This document shows positions 9,840 to 21,700 of a stretch of DNA of 64,000 bases, piece by piece. This DNA is from Diplolepis rosae. Taxonomy: Eukaryota; Arthropoda; Insecta; Hymenoptera; Diplolepididae. A program made the translations under genes and the position numbers. How positions within the stretch are numbered: the first letter of the stretch is position 1; every line of letters begins with the position of its first letter. The notes under the pieces were generated by a model, which did not search any database, was not told the origin of the DNA, and saw only the letters and a program-made list of their open reading frames with translations. The stretch spans positions 1,550,001 to 1,614,000 of the forward strand of contig JAPYXD010000522.1 of NCBI GenBank assembly GCA_030998225.1, given 5' to 3'.

Positions 9840-10770
9840 GTTGAAATTGTAGATTAGCGTAACTGCAAATTCTCACTCAAAATTATAAAAATACGTCTTC
9901 GTTTTTGAAAAATCTAAAAAGGCAGTGTTTCTTTATGTAAGCAGCCATTTTAAGTTTCAAAAAACTGGTTCAAATATGAGTGTGGTATGTCATAGTGGTT
10001 TTTCGCATCCAGTGTAAAGTTGGCTCTTCTGCAGATACGCAGGATACGCTCACTTTCATTTGCACGGCAGTGTTGGTAGTTAAACTTTTAGCTCCGGGGA
10101 AATTTTAGTACACATCGACCTCTATTGGCAAAACAAACGTCCACCGCGGGCTTAGGAACGCTGCTGCATGAAAACAATCATGGCTGCCGCAGGGCTTCGG
10201 CGTTCACGTATTTACTGTTGATTTGAATAGGACTTTTCAAATTACGTTTATCTGTAAGTGCTAAAAATGCTTTTGTTGTCGTTAAATACGTTATGCGAGT
10301 ACGTACAAGCACTGCATTTACGAGTAAAGTCCTTTCCTTTCCTGTGCTTCGGTGAGAATTCCATTCTCACGCTTATATTTATTTATGCACTTCTCACTTA
10401 CTTTTTATGTTAACTATATATTTATTTGTCATACAATTGATTAATTATTGCGTTACACTGTGAGCATCTGGCTTTAGTATAATATACACAATGCTGCGCG
10501 AAGCCCAACGGTAGCCATATTGACTAGTTCGCTTGTCGACCACCAGGTCTCGCATTGCAAGTTTGAATTGCCAATAAAATGCAAAATTTATACATAAAAT
10601 CACTGGATATCTGAAGCAGAGTCCCCGACCTGACTGCTGGTCGATATATCGATCAGCCCCGCAGGCAACGTAAAGTGCAATGTAAAAAATTTGTCTCATT
10701 TGTCATGAAGGTATGAGAGGGTATTTCTATGTAATTTCACGCGCTAAATATGAAATAAATTCCCGCAGAC
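9840..10770. other. no gene recognised
   Basis: Mixed sequence with a few stretches of higher GC around 10130-10200. I find no convincing exon, repeat or RNA gene. Confidence 0.4.
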
Positions 10771-10775
10771 ACCCT

Positions 10776-11188
10776 TGACCTTGAAAATCGCTAATTGAAG
10801 GTAAAATTTTATTTCTAATATAAGCCAAGTTTTTAGAAGGTTTTTGTATGTAGTTTGATGTGCTGAATACGTTAAAAATATTAAAAATAGTAAAAAAATT
10901 CCCGCAGACACCCTTGACCTTGAAAATCTCTATTTCAAGGTCAACGACGCTGTGAGGATTTTTTTACTGTTTTTCCCATTTTTAGCACATCAATGACTCT
11001 GGAAAGCCATCTCCAACTTTCGCTTACGCAAAAAATGAAATGTGACCTTGACTGTAGATTTTCAAGGTCAAGGATACCTCAGTGATTTTTTTCATATTCA
11101 GTTCATCAAATTACATAGGAAAACACTCTGAAATCCTCGCTTCTACAAGAAATGAAATTTGACCTTGAAATGCCAATTTTCAAGGCCA
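10776..11188. promoter_or_regulatory. cluster of seven FTZ-F1/ERR-type half-sites
   Basis: YCAAGGYCA, the monomer site of the SF-1/FTZ-F1 and ERR nuclear receptors, occurs on one or other strand at 10776-10784, 10915-10923, 10935-10943, 11043-11051, 11062-11070, 11160-11168 and 11180-11188. Six form three inverted pairs (TGACCTTGA ... TCAAGGYCA) with 10-11 bp between the half-sites; the lone site at 10776 is followed by a degraded partner. The phrase TTCCCGCAGACACCCTTGAC precedes two of the units, so this is a diverged tandem repeat. Regulatory function is an inference; no gene starts nearby. Confidence 0.45.
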
Positions 11189-11276
11189 ACAATGTTTCGA
11201 GGAATTTCAAAACTATTTTTTACGTATTGAAAGCATCAAATTTTGCCTAAAAAATTAAAAAGTTAATAGTGTCTGA

Positions 11277-11490
11277 CATGGGACTGCGCCCTGATACATA
11301 AAAAGTATTTTATATTTTATACGTATCATACATTTTATACGTTTCAGGGTGCAGTCCTACGACAAGGAGAATAAGGTTATAGAGGGATAGGGAAACAGCT
11401 TACAACCAATGAGATATTCGCCTTGGTTCCGTGCGATAATTTCATTGGTTGAATCCTGTTGCTTTGTTCCTCTATTACCACGGTCGTATA
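11277..11490. repeat. paired foldback repeats (GGACTGCGCCCT and CCAATGA types)
   Basis: The first hairpin, 11279-11361, has GGACTGCGCCCTGATACATA on the left and its complement ending GGTGCAGTCC on the right. The second, about 11375-11490, has TAGAGGGATAGGGAAACAGC ... AACCAATGAGATATTCGCC opposed to ATAATTTCATTGGTTGAATC. The same two units, adjacent again, occur at 27304-27535, and the GGACTGCGCCCT word recurs at 37471. Non-coding dispersed family. Confidence 0.7.
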
Positions 11491-11837
11491 GACAGGTCTG
11501 GCATCTCCCGTGGTGGGGGATGTTCCCTTATTGTAGTCAGAATGTTTCATATTTTTGCCACGGATAGCGCTAGTATCGAGTAGTGGCCCGAATGACCGCA
11601 CCGTAGCATGTATGTATATAAATATACCCAGAACGTAGTCAGCTGTGAATGCTGTCTGTAAACCACGGGTATTCCTTATTCTGAATTACGCGTAAACGCG
11701 CGACCCTGACAGCTCCTATTACGAAAGCTAAAATCTAATTCACATCCGCCAAATGCTCTACTGATGCGTCTAGTCATTTTTCGGCAAAAATTTACTATTG
11801 ACATAATTTCGTTGGACCTTCATGGCCTGCTCCCGCG

Positions 11838-11985
11838 GCGTGTCCGAATTGGCGAAGTACATTACGAAGTAAATACTTCCACCATAGGATGAAAAGAGTC
11901 AGTTGTTACGTCAGTAAACGTCGGCCTCTTTTCATCCTACGGTGGTAGTATTTGCTTCATAATGTTCTTCGTCAATTCGGACACG
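11838..11985. repeat. foldback element with about 65-bp arms
   Basis: GCGTGTCCGAATTGGCGAAG ... CCACCATAGGATGAAAAGAG is followed, after a short centre, by CTCTTTTCATCCTACGGTGG ... CTTCGTCAATTCGGACACGG. The arms match closely. No coding sequence. Confidence 0.8.
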
Positions 11986-11989
11986 GTTC

Positions 11990-12749
11990 CGATTATATGT
12001 CATCATAAGCATGTATAATATGTGTTTTTTACGTGACGAATTTTATATATTTTGTATTGCCATCACTGCTTTCACAGCTGTCTATGTATAAGAAAGAAAA
12101 AGAGAGGTTTATCTGTTTTTCCCTTTCACTCTTCAGGTTTTCTGCTTTACACTTTCGGTTTTATGCTTCCATGGACTGCACCATAAGACGTAATTTATAT
12201 ATTATACATATGAAATATCAAAGCCCATACCTGGTTATCCATCTGCTAACCACTCAGCTTGGTCAGAGATGGGTATCTCAAATACCTTGAATTAATTACA
12301 TAGATTTTTTACGTATAATACATATGTATATTACGTCCTTGGTTTTCTACAAAATGTATGTGATTTTATCACCTCACTTTTTCACATCTAATTTTTACTT
12401 GAAAATATCTCCTAGGCAGAATAATATTTTCAGGAATTTAAGATCGATTTATAAATACTGTTTTTAATTTGTAAAAAACGTGACATAAATAATTTTGTTT
12501 ATTTGTTGATTTATTGAAATTTAATTATTCAGTGACTGTATAAATGATCATCTTATTTTACGGCTGAACTGTCAGGAGCCAGAATAGCGGATACTTACTT
12601 CCACGTAATTTGATTAGAGATGTAAAATTACCGATATATCGGTTAAACAATGACTCGCCGGTAATTTTACATTCCTAAATATAGTTTGAAATTTTTGAAG
12701 TTTGAGATAAATAAACCTCAAAATAGTTTCCCTCTTCGAACGTTTTGCT
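11990..12749. other. no gene recognised
   Basis: AT-rich with some palindromic words (an ATATATCGGT/ACCGATATAT neighbourhood near 12630). The one 85-codon frame here resembles nothing I know and has no splice context. Confidence 0.35.
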
Positions 12750-13050
12750 CGATTTGGAAAATTATCTCCAAATAGAGAAAAAGGCTTTTTCGATCATACG
12801 TTCCAATTTTCATTTATGCAAATAGTCAAAGAATAAAATAAATCAACGTTTCGGCACCTCTTTGGGTCTTTATCAAGATATAAAAATGATTATGTTTTGA
12901 ACATCGTAGTTATTAGATCTTATATTCCTCCAGATTAATTTATTGTGAGGAACTCTTGTTTATTTCATTTTTTGACTATTTGAATAAATAAAAATTGGAA
13001 GCTATGACCAAAAAATTCTTTTTCTCGATTTCGTGATAATTTTCCAAATC
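12750..13050. repeat. foldback element with about 100-bp arms
   Basis: The left arm (GATTTGGAAAATTATCTCCA ... TTCCAATTTTCATTTATGCA ... ATAGTCAAAGAATAAAATAAA) is mirrored at 12957-13050 as reverse complement. The loop contains TTTCGGCACCTCTTTGGGTC, a phrase with a similar counterpart near 60018. Non-coding. Confidence 0.7.
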
Positions 13051-13068
13051 TAAATATAGTAGCCTACT

Positions 13069-13534
13069 TAGGGTGACCATAATTGATTTTCGAAAAGTAG
13101 GACAAAAAGGTTTGAAAAATGAGGACAAAGTAGGACAAAAACTTATTTAAAAAAGAGGGCAAAATAGGACAGAAAAATTTGAAAAAGAGGACATGATAGG
13201 GCAGAAAAGTGACTATTTTATTAAATGTTATCAACGCCTGATATCTTTTATTTTGGAACCCTGATGCATTTTAATTAATAATCTATTGAGTTGAAAGATT
13301 ATTTTTGAGTTGTTAAAGTTTGTGAATTGACGAAGGAATCGTTAGATGGCATTGAATGAAAAAATTTTGTACAAAAAAAGATCGAAAAGTTGATTAAAAA
13401 ATAAAAATTTATCTTTTAAAAAATCCGGACAAAAACCCGAACAAAGTCAAAAATCCTGTAGGACAACTCACACAAGCCCTAAAATGAGGACATGTCCGGG
13501 GAAATCCAGACGGATGGTGACCCCAGGCCCCCTA
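13069..13534. mobile_element. hAT-type MITE with 8-bp target duplication
   Basis: The ends read TAGGGTGACCATAA and, in reverse complement, TAGGGGGCCTGGGGTCACCATCC. They are flanked by identical 8-bp direct repeats AGCCTACT at 13061-13068 and 13535-13542. TAGGG termini plus an 8-bp duplication are the hAT signature. The 466-bp interior is made of GAGGACAAAGTAGGACAAAA-like repeats and encodes no transposase. Confidence 0.8.
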
Positions 13535-13542
13535 AGCCTACT

Positions 13543-13930
13543 CCATGGAGAATAGACATAAGGAGTCCAAACTAATGTAACTGAAAATGAGCATCTTTTT
13601 GTCGGAAGTACATTGCTCGAGTGCGGGAACTTCCCAAGAGATGGCGCTCCTGCAAGTAGCGTAAAAAAAAAGAACTCTTCGTATACCTTTGCATGCATGC
13701 AGGTTGTCATAGTAACATATATTTATTATAAGAATTTTTACAAGCATTTACAAATATTAACCTTAATTTGCGGTTATGTTAAAATATTTTGAGCGAACAG
13801 AAGAAAACGGCCATTTTTTTACGCCACTTACATTCGCGCCATCAATCGGGAAGTTCTTGTACTTTTTCCATGTACTTCCGACAAAAACGTGCTCAACTTT
13901 TGTGAAGTTCATGTATAAGAGACTGGTCTC
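13543..13930. repeat. dispersed repeat segments (CCATGGAGAATAGACAT family)
   Basis: Two diverged copies of a CTCCATGGAGAATAGACATA / TACTTCCGACAAAAACGTGC family lie here in opposite senses. 13776-13915 is also found at 47705-47820 (TTATGTTAGAATATTTTGAG ... TTTTGTAAAGTTCATGCATA). TGGCGCTCCTGCAAGTAGCG at 13634 recurs at 46862. The short reading frames in the interval are non-coding by appearance. Confidence 0.6.
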
Positions 13931-13938
13931 CTTATGTA

Positions 13939-14575
13939 GGCCATGGAGAATAGACATAAGGAGACCAATCTCTTATGGCCGTACTTCACAAAAAACGGAA
14001 TGAAGTTCTGCCAAGTACTTAGTTAGGAAACTTCCCGATGAGGGCACGTGTGTTCCCTGGGTGCAAAATGGCGGCATCCATGGTTTATAAGCATCGTGTA
14101 TTGGGCGTCGCCATTTTGCACTGGTAGGTATACATTGTCCCATAGTTTTAGTTGCCCAAAGTTTCAATTGCCCATAAAATCACCAGAAGTCACTATATTT
14201 GAAAAGCAGTGTTTGATGAAGATTATGAAAGGAATGCGTTGGCAAAAATTGCAAGTATATATCAAATATAGGCGGTAGAGAGCGCTTCAGGGAAATGTAC
14301 GGGAATCCTGCATCTTGCAATCCTCGCAGTTTTTGCCAACACATTCCTTTCATAATCTTCGTCTAACACTGCTTTTCAAATATAGCGACGTCTGGTGATT
14401 TTATGGGCAATTGAAACTTTGGGCAACTAAAGCTATGGTACAATGTATGTCTACCTTTTGCACTCAGGGAACACACATGCCCTCATCGGGAAGTTTTGTA
14501 ACTATGTACTTGGCAGAACTTCATTTCGGGAATGGATATATGGAGATTGGTCTCCTTATATCTAGTCTCCATGGC
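13939..14575. repeat. long foldback element, arms about 300 bp
   Basis: The left end GGCCATGGAGAATAGACATA and right end (complement GGCCATGGAGACTAGATATA) start arms that pair through GGAGACCAATCTC, AATGAAGTTCTGCCAAGTAC, AACTTCCCGATGAGGGCA, TTGCCCAAAGTTTCAATTGC, CATAAAATCACCAGA and AAAGGAATG(C/T)GTTGGCAAAA. The loop, about 14255-14325, is unique. Arm identity is high, so the element is young or maintained by conversion. The left arm has an extra 20-30 bp palindrome around 14080. No protein is encoded. Confidence 0.85.
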
Positions 14576-14759
14576 CACTCCTAGAGATCCGCCATATTGG
14601 ATATGCAATTTACATAATTTTCTACATTTTCTACCTATATTACGTATAGAGTGTATTATACGTATAAAACCTGAAGTAACGCGTCATAGCCCATCTCTGC
14701 ACCTGGTTCCGCTGTTCAGTGAGGTGAAGATGGCTGAAAACAATGCTAGTGGATGTTAA

Positions 14760-16457
14760 ATCAAGTGTACATTCTCGCTTTAGTTGTCAACAAAGAAAAT
14801 AACTGGAGCCGTATATGAGAGAATTTATTTCTCTTAATTATACGTAAGTAATGAACTTTTTAATTTACTAATGTAACTCACACATGCTCAATTATGATAA
14901 TGATGACCTCCACTTCCTACGTTCCTGCACGACATAGCGGTGAACTCCAATTCTCTAAACTCTGTCACATCATGTACTAGCTGAACTAGTTTGTATTATA
15001 GCGAATTGATTGAAACTAGGATCTTTTACGCAAATAGGTTTATTTATTTCAACTGTCTAATTTGGCTCCATGATATACAAAAAAAAAGAAAAATGTACTA
15101 AATGTTCACATCACTCGCGTAACTTTTCATTCTTCGTTTTGTTAGATTGCCCAAGGTTTTATTTGAATAGATAGACATTACAAAGGGTTGTCGAGGGTGA
15201 AATCTCTACGGAACATGTTTATTTCAATGCTAAGTATAAGGACTTTATACACTGAATCACACTGTGTCCTTGGCCTAGAGTCTCAAATTTCGTTTTACCT
15301 CATTCGTTTATTTAAATCAGTGTTACTTTCTGCTTTTATTTTTAAATACAGTCATAAAATAATAAATGTAACCTTGAATATTATTTTATACTTTTCATAA
15401 AAATTGTAATCTTGTTATAAGATTATTTATATTTACTCATTGAAGTCTATATTGATTGAAATTGAATTGATAGTTAACTATATATAATTCATAAATTTGA
15501 AATCAATACTTTTTGTTTTTAAACAATTCAGACTGAAAGTATTAATTAGCCATACATTTATTAAAGTGGTGAATTGTCAATGAATTTTCAGATGAATAAC
15601 TCAGCATTATCTTTTAGAGATAGTCTTCTATGGATTAATTTTTCTGTGAGAATCAAGTACTTTTATTGAATATAAATTATTAAATGATTTTCCTATAACG
15701 AGACATCAAAATATCACATTTAAAGTTATTATCTTAGAAATAACAATTTTCCTACTTGAATTCCTCAAAATCTTACTAATTTTTGCCTAAATTTAATAAA
15801 ACAAATAGTATTAATGAAGATAATATGGGGAATCATCGTTTTGATTAGTTTTCTTATTACAAACACTGTCTTATGAAAATTATAAATTCTAGATGCCAGT
15901 GAATTTTCGAGAAACACACAAATAAATAATATACCATAAAAACCTCACATGTTTTCGGATAATTTCCAATCAATCGCAGGCTTACATTTTCAATTTTATT
16001 GACTTCAAGCACATATTTCAAATAACTGAATTTCATTTAAAATGGATTGCTCTAATTATGCAAATGTGATGATAAATTTCAAAAATAGACAAAAAAGACC
16101 TTCAAACTCAAATTTTTATAAATATATTTTTCATTTTACTGACTGTAAATTCATTTTGATAACAAATGAAGTATCATGAGTGATGCTTTAGATCGCAGGT
16201 ATATTGTTTAGCAATTCAGATAAATTGTGCTGTCTACATTTATAATTATTTTTAATCTTTTGATATTTACAAAATGTTAAAATTAACAATTTTGTAAGTT
16301 TTTCTTGGATTTATAGAGGTTTAAAGTCTAAAATACATATTGATTTATTTTTAGAATAACAGTAAATGGTTAAAACAATACATAGTTAAGCTATATTGTG
16401 TTACAAAATTACCATAGTAGAAATTTCCATTGTTTGAAATATTACATTTATTTACAG
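14760..16457. other. intergenic / TRF2 upstream region
   Basis: Very AT-rich with no recognisable coding exon. The 3' acceptor of an upstream non-coding TRF2 exon lies at 16457 (TTATTTACAG), so this stretch is probably the first TRF2 intron plus promoter, but I cannot place the transcription start. Confidence 0.4.
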
Positions 16458-16469
16458 GTATATAGTACT

Positions 16470-18742
16470 ATGGCGACAGCTATTCAAAATAATGGTGGAA
16501 TGCAACCTCTAACAAATGGAACTGTGAATCACGTCGAGGAGGTTAATAATTTAACAACTGAACTTTCTCGTACAACGAACAATGAGCTTTTTGAAGTACG
16601 TCTCGAATCTCAGGAATCAGATTCAGAAAAGGATGGGCCTCTGGCTTTAGACATTTACATTAATAACGTCGTCTGCAGCTTCAGTGTAAGGTGTCACCTA
16701 AATCTACGAGAAATAGCTCTTAATGGATCTAACGTTGAATACAAAAGAGAAAATGGGGTGAGTTTTTTAGACCTTAGGCGTGAAATTTGAAAGAATCACA
16801 AGCTTAACACAGAATATTGATTTTAAATAATTGATTAATTTTTTATTTTCAGATGATTACCATGAAGCTGCGGAAGCCCAGAAGTACTGCTTCGATCTGG
16901 TCATCAGGAAAAATTTCTTGCACTGGTGCAACTAGTGAAGATGAAGCAAAAAAGGCAGCAAGACGTGTTGCGCGTTCACTTCAAAAGCTTGGCTTCAAAG
17001 TGAGATTTAACAATTATAGAGTAGTCAATGTTCTTGGTTCGTGCACCATGCCATGGAATATAAAGATAACACAATTTTCTGAGCGTTACAGGGGAACTGC
17101 AGAGTAAGTTTTTTTTACTAAATCAAGCAGGCCCGCTATTTTTAAAACTAATTATCTTATGTGCTCGTTCTATCTGCAGCTATGAACCTGAACTACATCC
17201 AGGTGTTACATTTAAGTTAAAAGATCCAAAGGCCACTCTGAAAATTTTTTCAACCGGCAGCATTACAGTAACAGGTATATACAAATTTGAAATTAGAATA
17301 AATTGTGTTTTTGAATTCTATAATGGTAACAACTAACCTTTTCTTCTTTTCCAGGAGGTTAGTACACAGCATGGATTAATAGAAGACTTATTTTTATGTC
17401 AGACCTATCTTGGACTGGAGCAACAATGGAAATGTGGTACCATCAGTTGTCGATTTTACGCAATGCGTTTATTCTGTATCTATGTTCGAGTAATAGGAGA
17501 TTATGATTTATCATTTATCAATTGATTTTGTTTTTTGACCTTGATTTGATCTTTGAATAATGGAGTTTTAAAGAGAAATATAAAGAGGAAAGTAAGACAT
17601 CGAGAAAGAAAACATTGTAAGTAAGAAGTTCATGTAATTTGAAGTGTATAATTTCATAAATAATTATCTTAATTTTTATAAGAATCAGATTCCATGTGCT
17701 TGTATTAGTACCTTACACCGAATTGGGATAAGGTATGTAATTCTGGTGTTAAACTCTTTATTTACGGTTACAAATTTATTTATACTTTAAAACTCCATTC
17801 AGTTGTAATAACGAATACAGTATATTTCAAGAACTCCCCCTTTTAAACAGTTTTCTCGTTTATAAAGTGTGTCAAGGGTTATATCCTAATGGTTCATTAT
17901 AGATTCCAGTTAAAAAGCTTTAAATCTTGTTTTTGTGCATTGAAATTTTTTGTTAATTTATCTATTCTTTTTATTTGGTATAATTTCAGTGCCTAATTAT
18001 AATTTAAATCCAATCGAATATAATCTCTTATTATTCAATCAAATTTCTCAATCACTTTGCGCACAATCGACAGAATTTATTGCAGCTCCAGCCAATAATA
18101 ACAATAGATGATTATTTTAACGGTGGGGGCGTTTCGTAAACCACCTACTATGAATGTTGATGTTAACAAAACTTATTTGAAACCAATTTCCATGCTTGAA
18201 GTTTGCTCAAATTTCCAGAAATTCTTTTAAAAAATTTGCAAATCCGAGAATTCATTTAGAAAGACTAGAAATATGATTTATCTGTTTTCATATAAAAATA
18301 TTTGGTGATACATTAAGCAAATATCTAAAGTTTAAATAATAAACTGTATGTAATCAATATATTAGTCCAATGAAGAACCTAAAATCTTTAAAAGTCGTTT
18401 CTCTAAATTATTTCATTTTCGTAGACAGATTATTTATTGGTTTCTTTATATAATTATAATAATTGATTAAAAGATAAGTTTTAATGAGATCATTGCAATG
18501 TTTTTCCAGCTTCTAATGTAGCAGATGTCAGAGCTGCGATTGAATATATTTATCCACTAGTCTACGAATTTCGAAGTGAAAGAACAGAAGAGGAAAAGAT
18601 TGAGTTGAGAATGAGAAAGCGACATTTAGCAGCTCAGGTGGAGCGAGAAGAGTTCCAACACGAAATAACTGAACAAACAGAAGAGGACGGATTTCTTTCG
18701 GGCCCCGAAGAGAATAACGATAGAGATTCTGACTTCGACTGA
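16470..18742 (+). CDS. Trf2: TBP-related factor 2 (TBP-like protein 1)
   Basis: Coding exons are 16470-16757, 16853-17103, 17180-17274 and 18510-18742, joined in frame to 288 aa. The protein has an acidic N-terminal tail of about 55 residues, then the two-repeat TBP core: NNVVCSFSVRCHLNLREIAL, KLRKPRSTASIWSSGKISCT, ARSLQKLGFKVRF, YEPELHPGVTFKLKDP, LKIFSTGSITVT and IEYIYPLVYEFRSER. An acidic tail ends DNDRDSDFD-like. Substitution of TBP's DNA-intercalating phenylalanines and the SFSVRCHLN/LRKPRSTA wording identify TRF2/TBPL1 rather than TBP. It replaces TBP at TATA-less (TCT/DPE) promoters, in the nucleus, with TFIIA and TFIIB. The start is the first ATG after the acceptor at 16457. An upstream in-frame ATG at 16398 lies in the intron and is rejected. 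A cryptic GAG flanked by splice signals at 17355 may give alternative products. Confidence 0.92.
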
Positions 18743-21700
18743 TCTGTCTTTCTATTCAGTGAAAGTGTTCTTATTTCCCAATGACTGGTACATACTATTA
18801 TCATATATAAATGTGTTTCGTGCAAGAGAAAAAGCGCGATAAAATCAGTTTTTGCACGGAAGGCTACACGAGAGAGAAGGAGAGCATGCGCGAGTGCGTG
18901 ATGACTGAATACTTATTCGTGCAAGTGCTAATAATTAAAAACAAAAAATGAAAAAAATCGAAACAGACAATTAAAGTAGTAATCAATATACCCGAAGGAA
19001 TTTATTCATCAAGTTTTCATTGATGACTGTCTCGTGCACCTTCGTTTGAGCACTGAAAAGTGTTTCGTCTATATATAGAATATACATAAATACAAGTAAC
19101 AACTTTTTTAGATGTAAAAGTTGATTAGTAAAAAATATGCTACGTTATTCAAAAGCAATTCCCTCACAAATCTTAGATTGTTTAAACGATACGTATAGGA
19201 AAAAAACACTTTGTCAGCTTATTTCACGCATTCAATCATTCTTATGAAAATCAACTTCTGATCTTTTTTCACATGTTAACACGCTTTTTTACATCATTTG
19301 CTTGCAGATGAAAAATGTCTTTTTCTTTCATTCTACTACGTAACGGAACAATATATTCATTCCACTCTAGCATATTCTCACACTGCGCAGGTGGGAAATA
19401 TCATGTAGTAGAGTGATATAAGTCGACATTGAGGTATGAATAGCCCTTATTCATTAATTATTACGCTAATTAAAATTATTTCCACCGATATCAATGATTA
19501 TCGAATGAGAATACGGTGATGTGTGTATTAATTTACGTTTTCTCTCACATTTTTCTCTTCCACAAACTATATATACTGTGCCAAAGATGGATGTTCAAAA
19601 TTTAAAGCAACGTGATTATAGCAAATTTATAAAGCTAAAAATTTTGTTCATTTTAAGATTAAGTTCTTTGTCTTATTACTTCCTGTAAGAGCAGATGCAG
19701 AATTGTTCCGATATTGTTACTTGCGCCGTGGATCTGTTGAAACTAGATTTTAAAACCTGAGATCATGGTAAACACAGGGTCTATATCTTCTGAAAATGTA
19801 CAATTGTCAATCGTTGAATGCATATACTATATGTTATACTTTAATATTGGCAAAAATATGTGAAGAATAGTTTTTATCCTCAAAAGTTTTTGAACATTTT
19901 TAGAAGCGATACAGCAAAAAAATACTTTAAAACGTAATTTTCAAGCCTCCTAGTGACTGTAGGAATTTCAAAAGTTTAAGATTAAAACATTTTAAACTAA
20001 ATTAAAAAATTATCTCTCAATAAAAATTAAATTTAAGCCACATAATAAAAGTAAATGAGGTTTTTATGCTCTGATTAATTCACTATTTTTTAAATTTTAT
20101 ATAAAAAAACAGACGATTGCTATTTTTTAATTAAGAAATAATGTGGCAGATGTTGAAATGATCTCATTATCGAAAAGCTATCAAAATTTAAAAAGTAATC
20201 GATTGAATTCCACGAAGCGCTCTATTCGAATTCTGTAAAATTAATTGATTAATCATAATTGAAGGACTATATAGAAAAACAGCAATAGTCGACTTGGGTT
20301 GTTCTTTAAAAAAAAACGATTTAAAGTTTTAATACTATTTCGTAGCTTATTTTTTTTTTCAATTTTGGAGAGTTATTTTCTATATTAAATAAAACTTGAA
20401 GAAAAACTCTTAAATTAAAAATACGTGTTGCTTATATGCGTAGTAATTCATTTTTGTCAATAACCGTATAACAACATAAGTCGACTTGGACTATTTACAA
20501 ATACAGCTATTTTATTATTGTAGATTTAATTAATTATGGCTATGTGCGACCAAATTCGAGTCGAATTTCAAATTTGCATCAAGTATTTTTCATCTCTCTA
20601 TCACTAGTAAGTTGAATACAAATTGCGCTGAGGTGAGCTAAAAAATCGATTGTGTTTGACTTCACATGAACTTTCGTTATTCTTATTTATTTGCTGTTAC
20701 ACGCAGCTTCTTCACATTAGTTTCGCTACTTTAGTTGATCTTTAGTCCCAGAAGACTCGTTAGATGTGTGCGTTGCATGATCTGCTTCATGACTGTTTAT
20801 CTACGATGCTAATACGATATAAATTTAATTTAAACTTCGTTGATATTGATTATCCAACTGAGAGTTAAACTAATGGAGTAAAGCCTCTGAGCAAAATATC
20901 TTAAAATATTGAGCAACAGGTTGTTTCTTTTAAAAAAAACTCTTGATTATTCCATTTGGCTGACGGTTGTTATTCGGTTTAGTTTGTATTTGTTTTAAGT
21001 TCAATCAAACATACTTAGGCATTCTTGATGAGATTCAGTATACCTGAAAAGTCATTAAAAAGGGCATGTTAGAATTAGAAACATGTAATTATATATTCAT
21101 GTGTGCGCACTGCCGTCGAATAATTTCAAATTCTTTAATATTGTTCTCCGAGCGAGAATAGTTCACTTCAAGAACTTTATAGTCAATAATTAATGTAGCA
21201 TTGTGACAAAAATTGTAAGTGTGAAGAATCTGAAAAAAAAATTAATTTTTATTAGAACAAATTTTTACACACTTACATTTTTTTATTAAAAAATCATTTT
21301 GTTTTTGAAAGTATGACGTAGATATAGGGTTGGCATTTGAAAAAGTACCCTGCTCGTACCTAAAAGACTATCAACGAAGTGTAAACTTATATCCTTATGT
21401 GTTTTGATCTCTTTGAAATGCGATTAGTGGCACTTGAACATTATAAAATTGAACTAGATTTTCCTGCACTCGTAACATTAACGATATTAAGTATTTTAAC
21501 TGTAGACGATTGTACAAAAGATTATGAATATTTTCAACTAATGTACTCTAGTTCGTACGACGGTATCATTACACATTTTTCGCATTACGGTAAAGAAAAT
21601 CAGAACTGATGAAGATGCTCGCATCGTCGTGTGTGGCACACATGTGTGTGAATACATATCTTATTTTTAAAGTGAAACGAGAAAAGCAAGATTTTCAAGT

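Noticed and set aside
16398..16790. TRF2 starting at the ATG at 16398 and reading past 16757
   Set aside because: The first part lies upstream of the acceptor at 16457, and the reading after the donor at 16758 loses homology.
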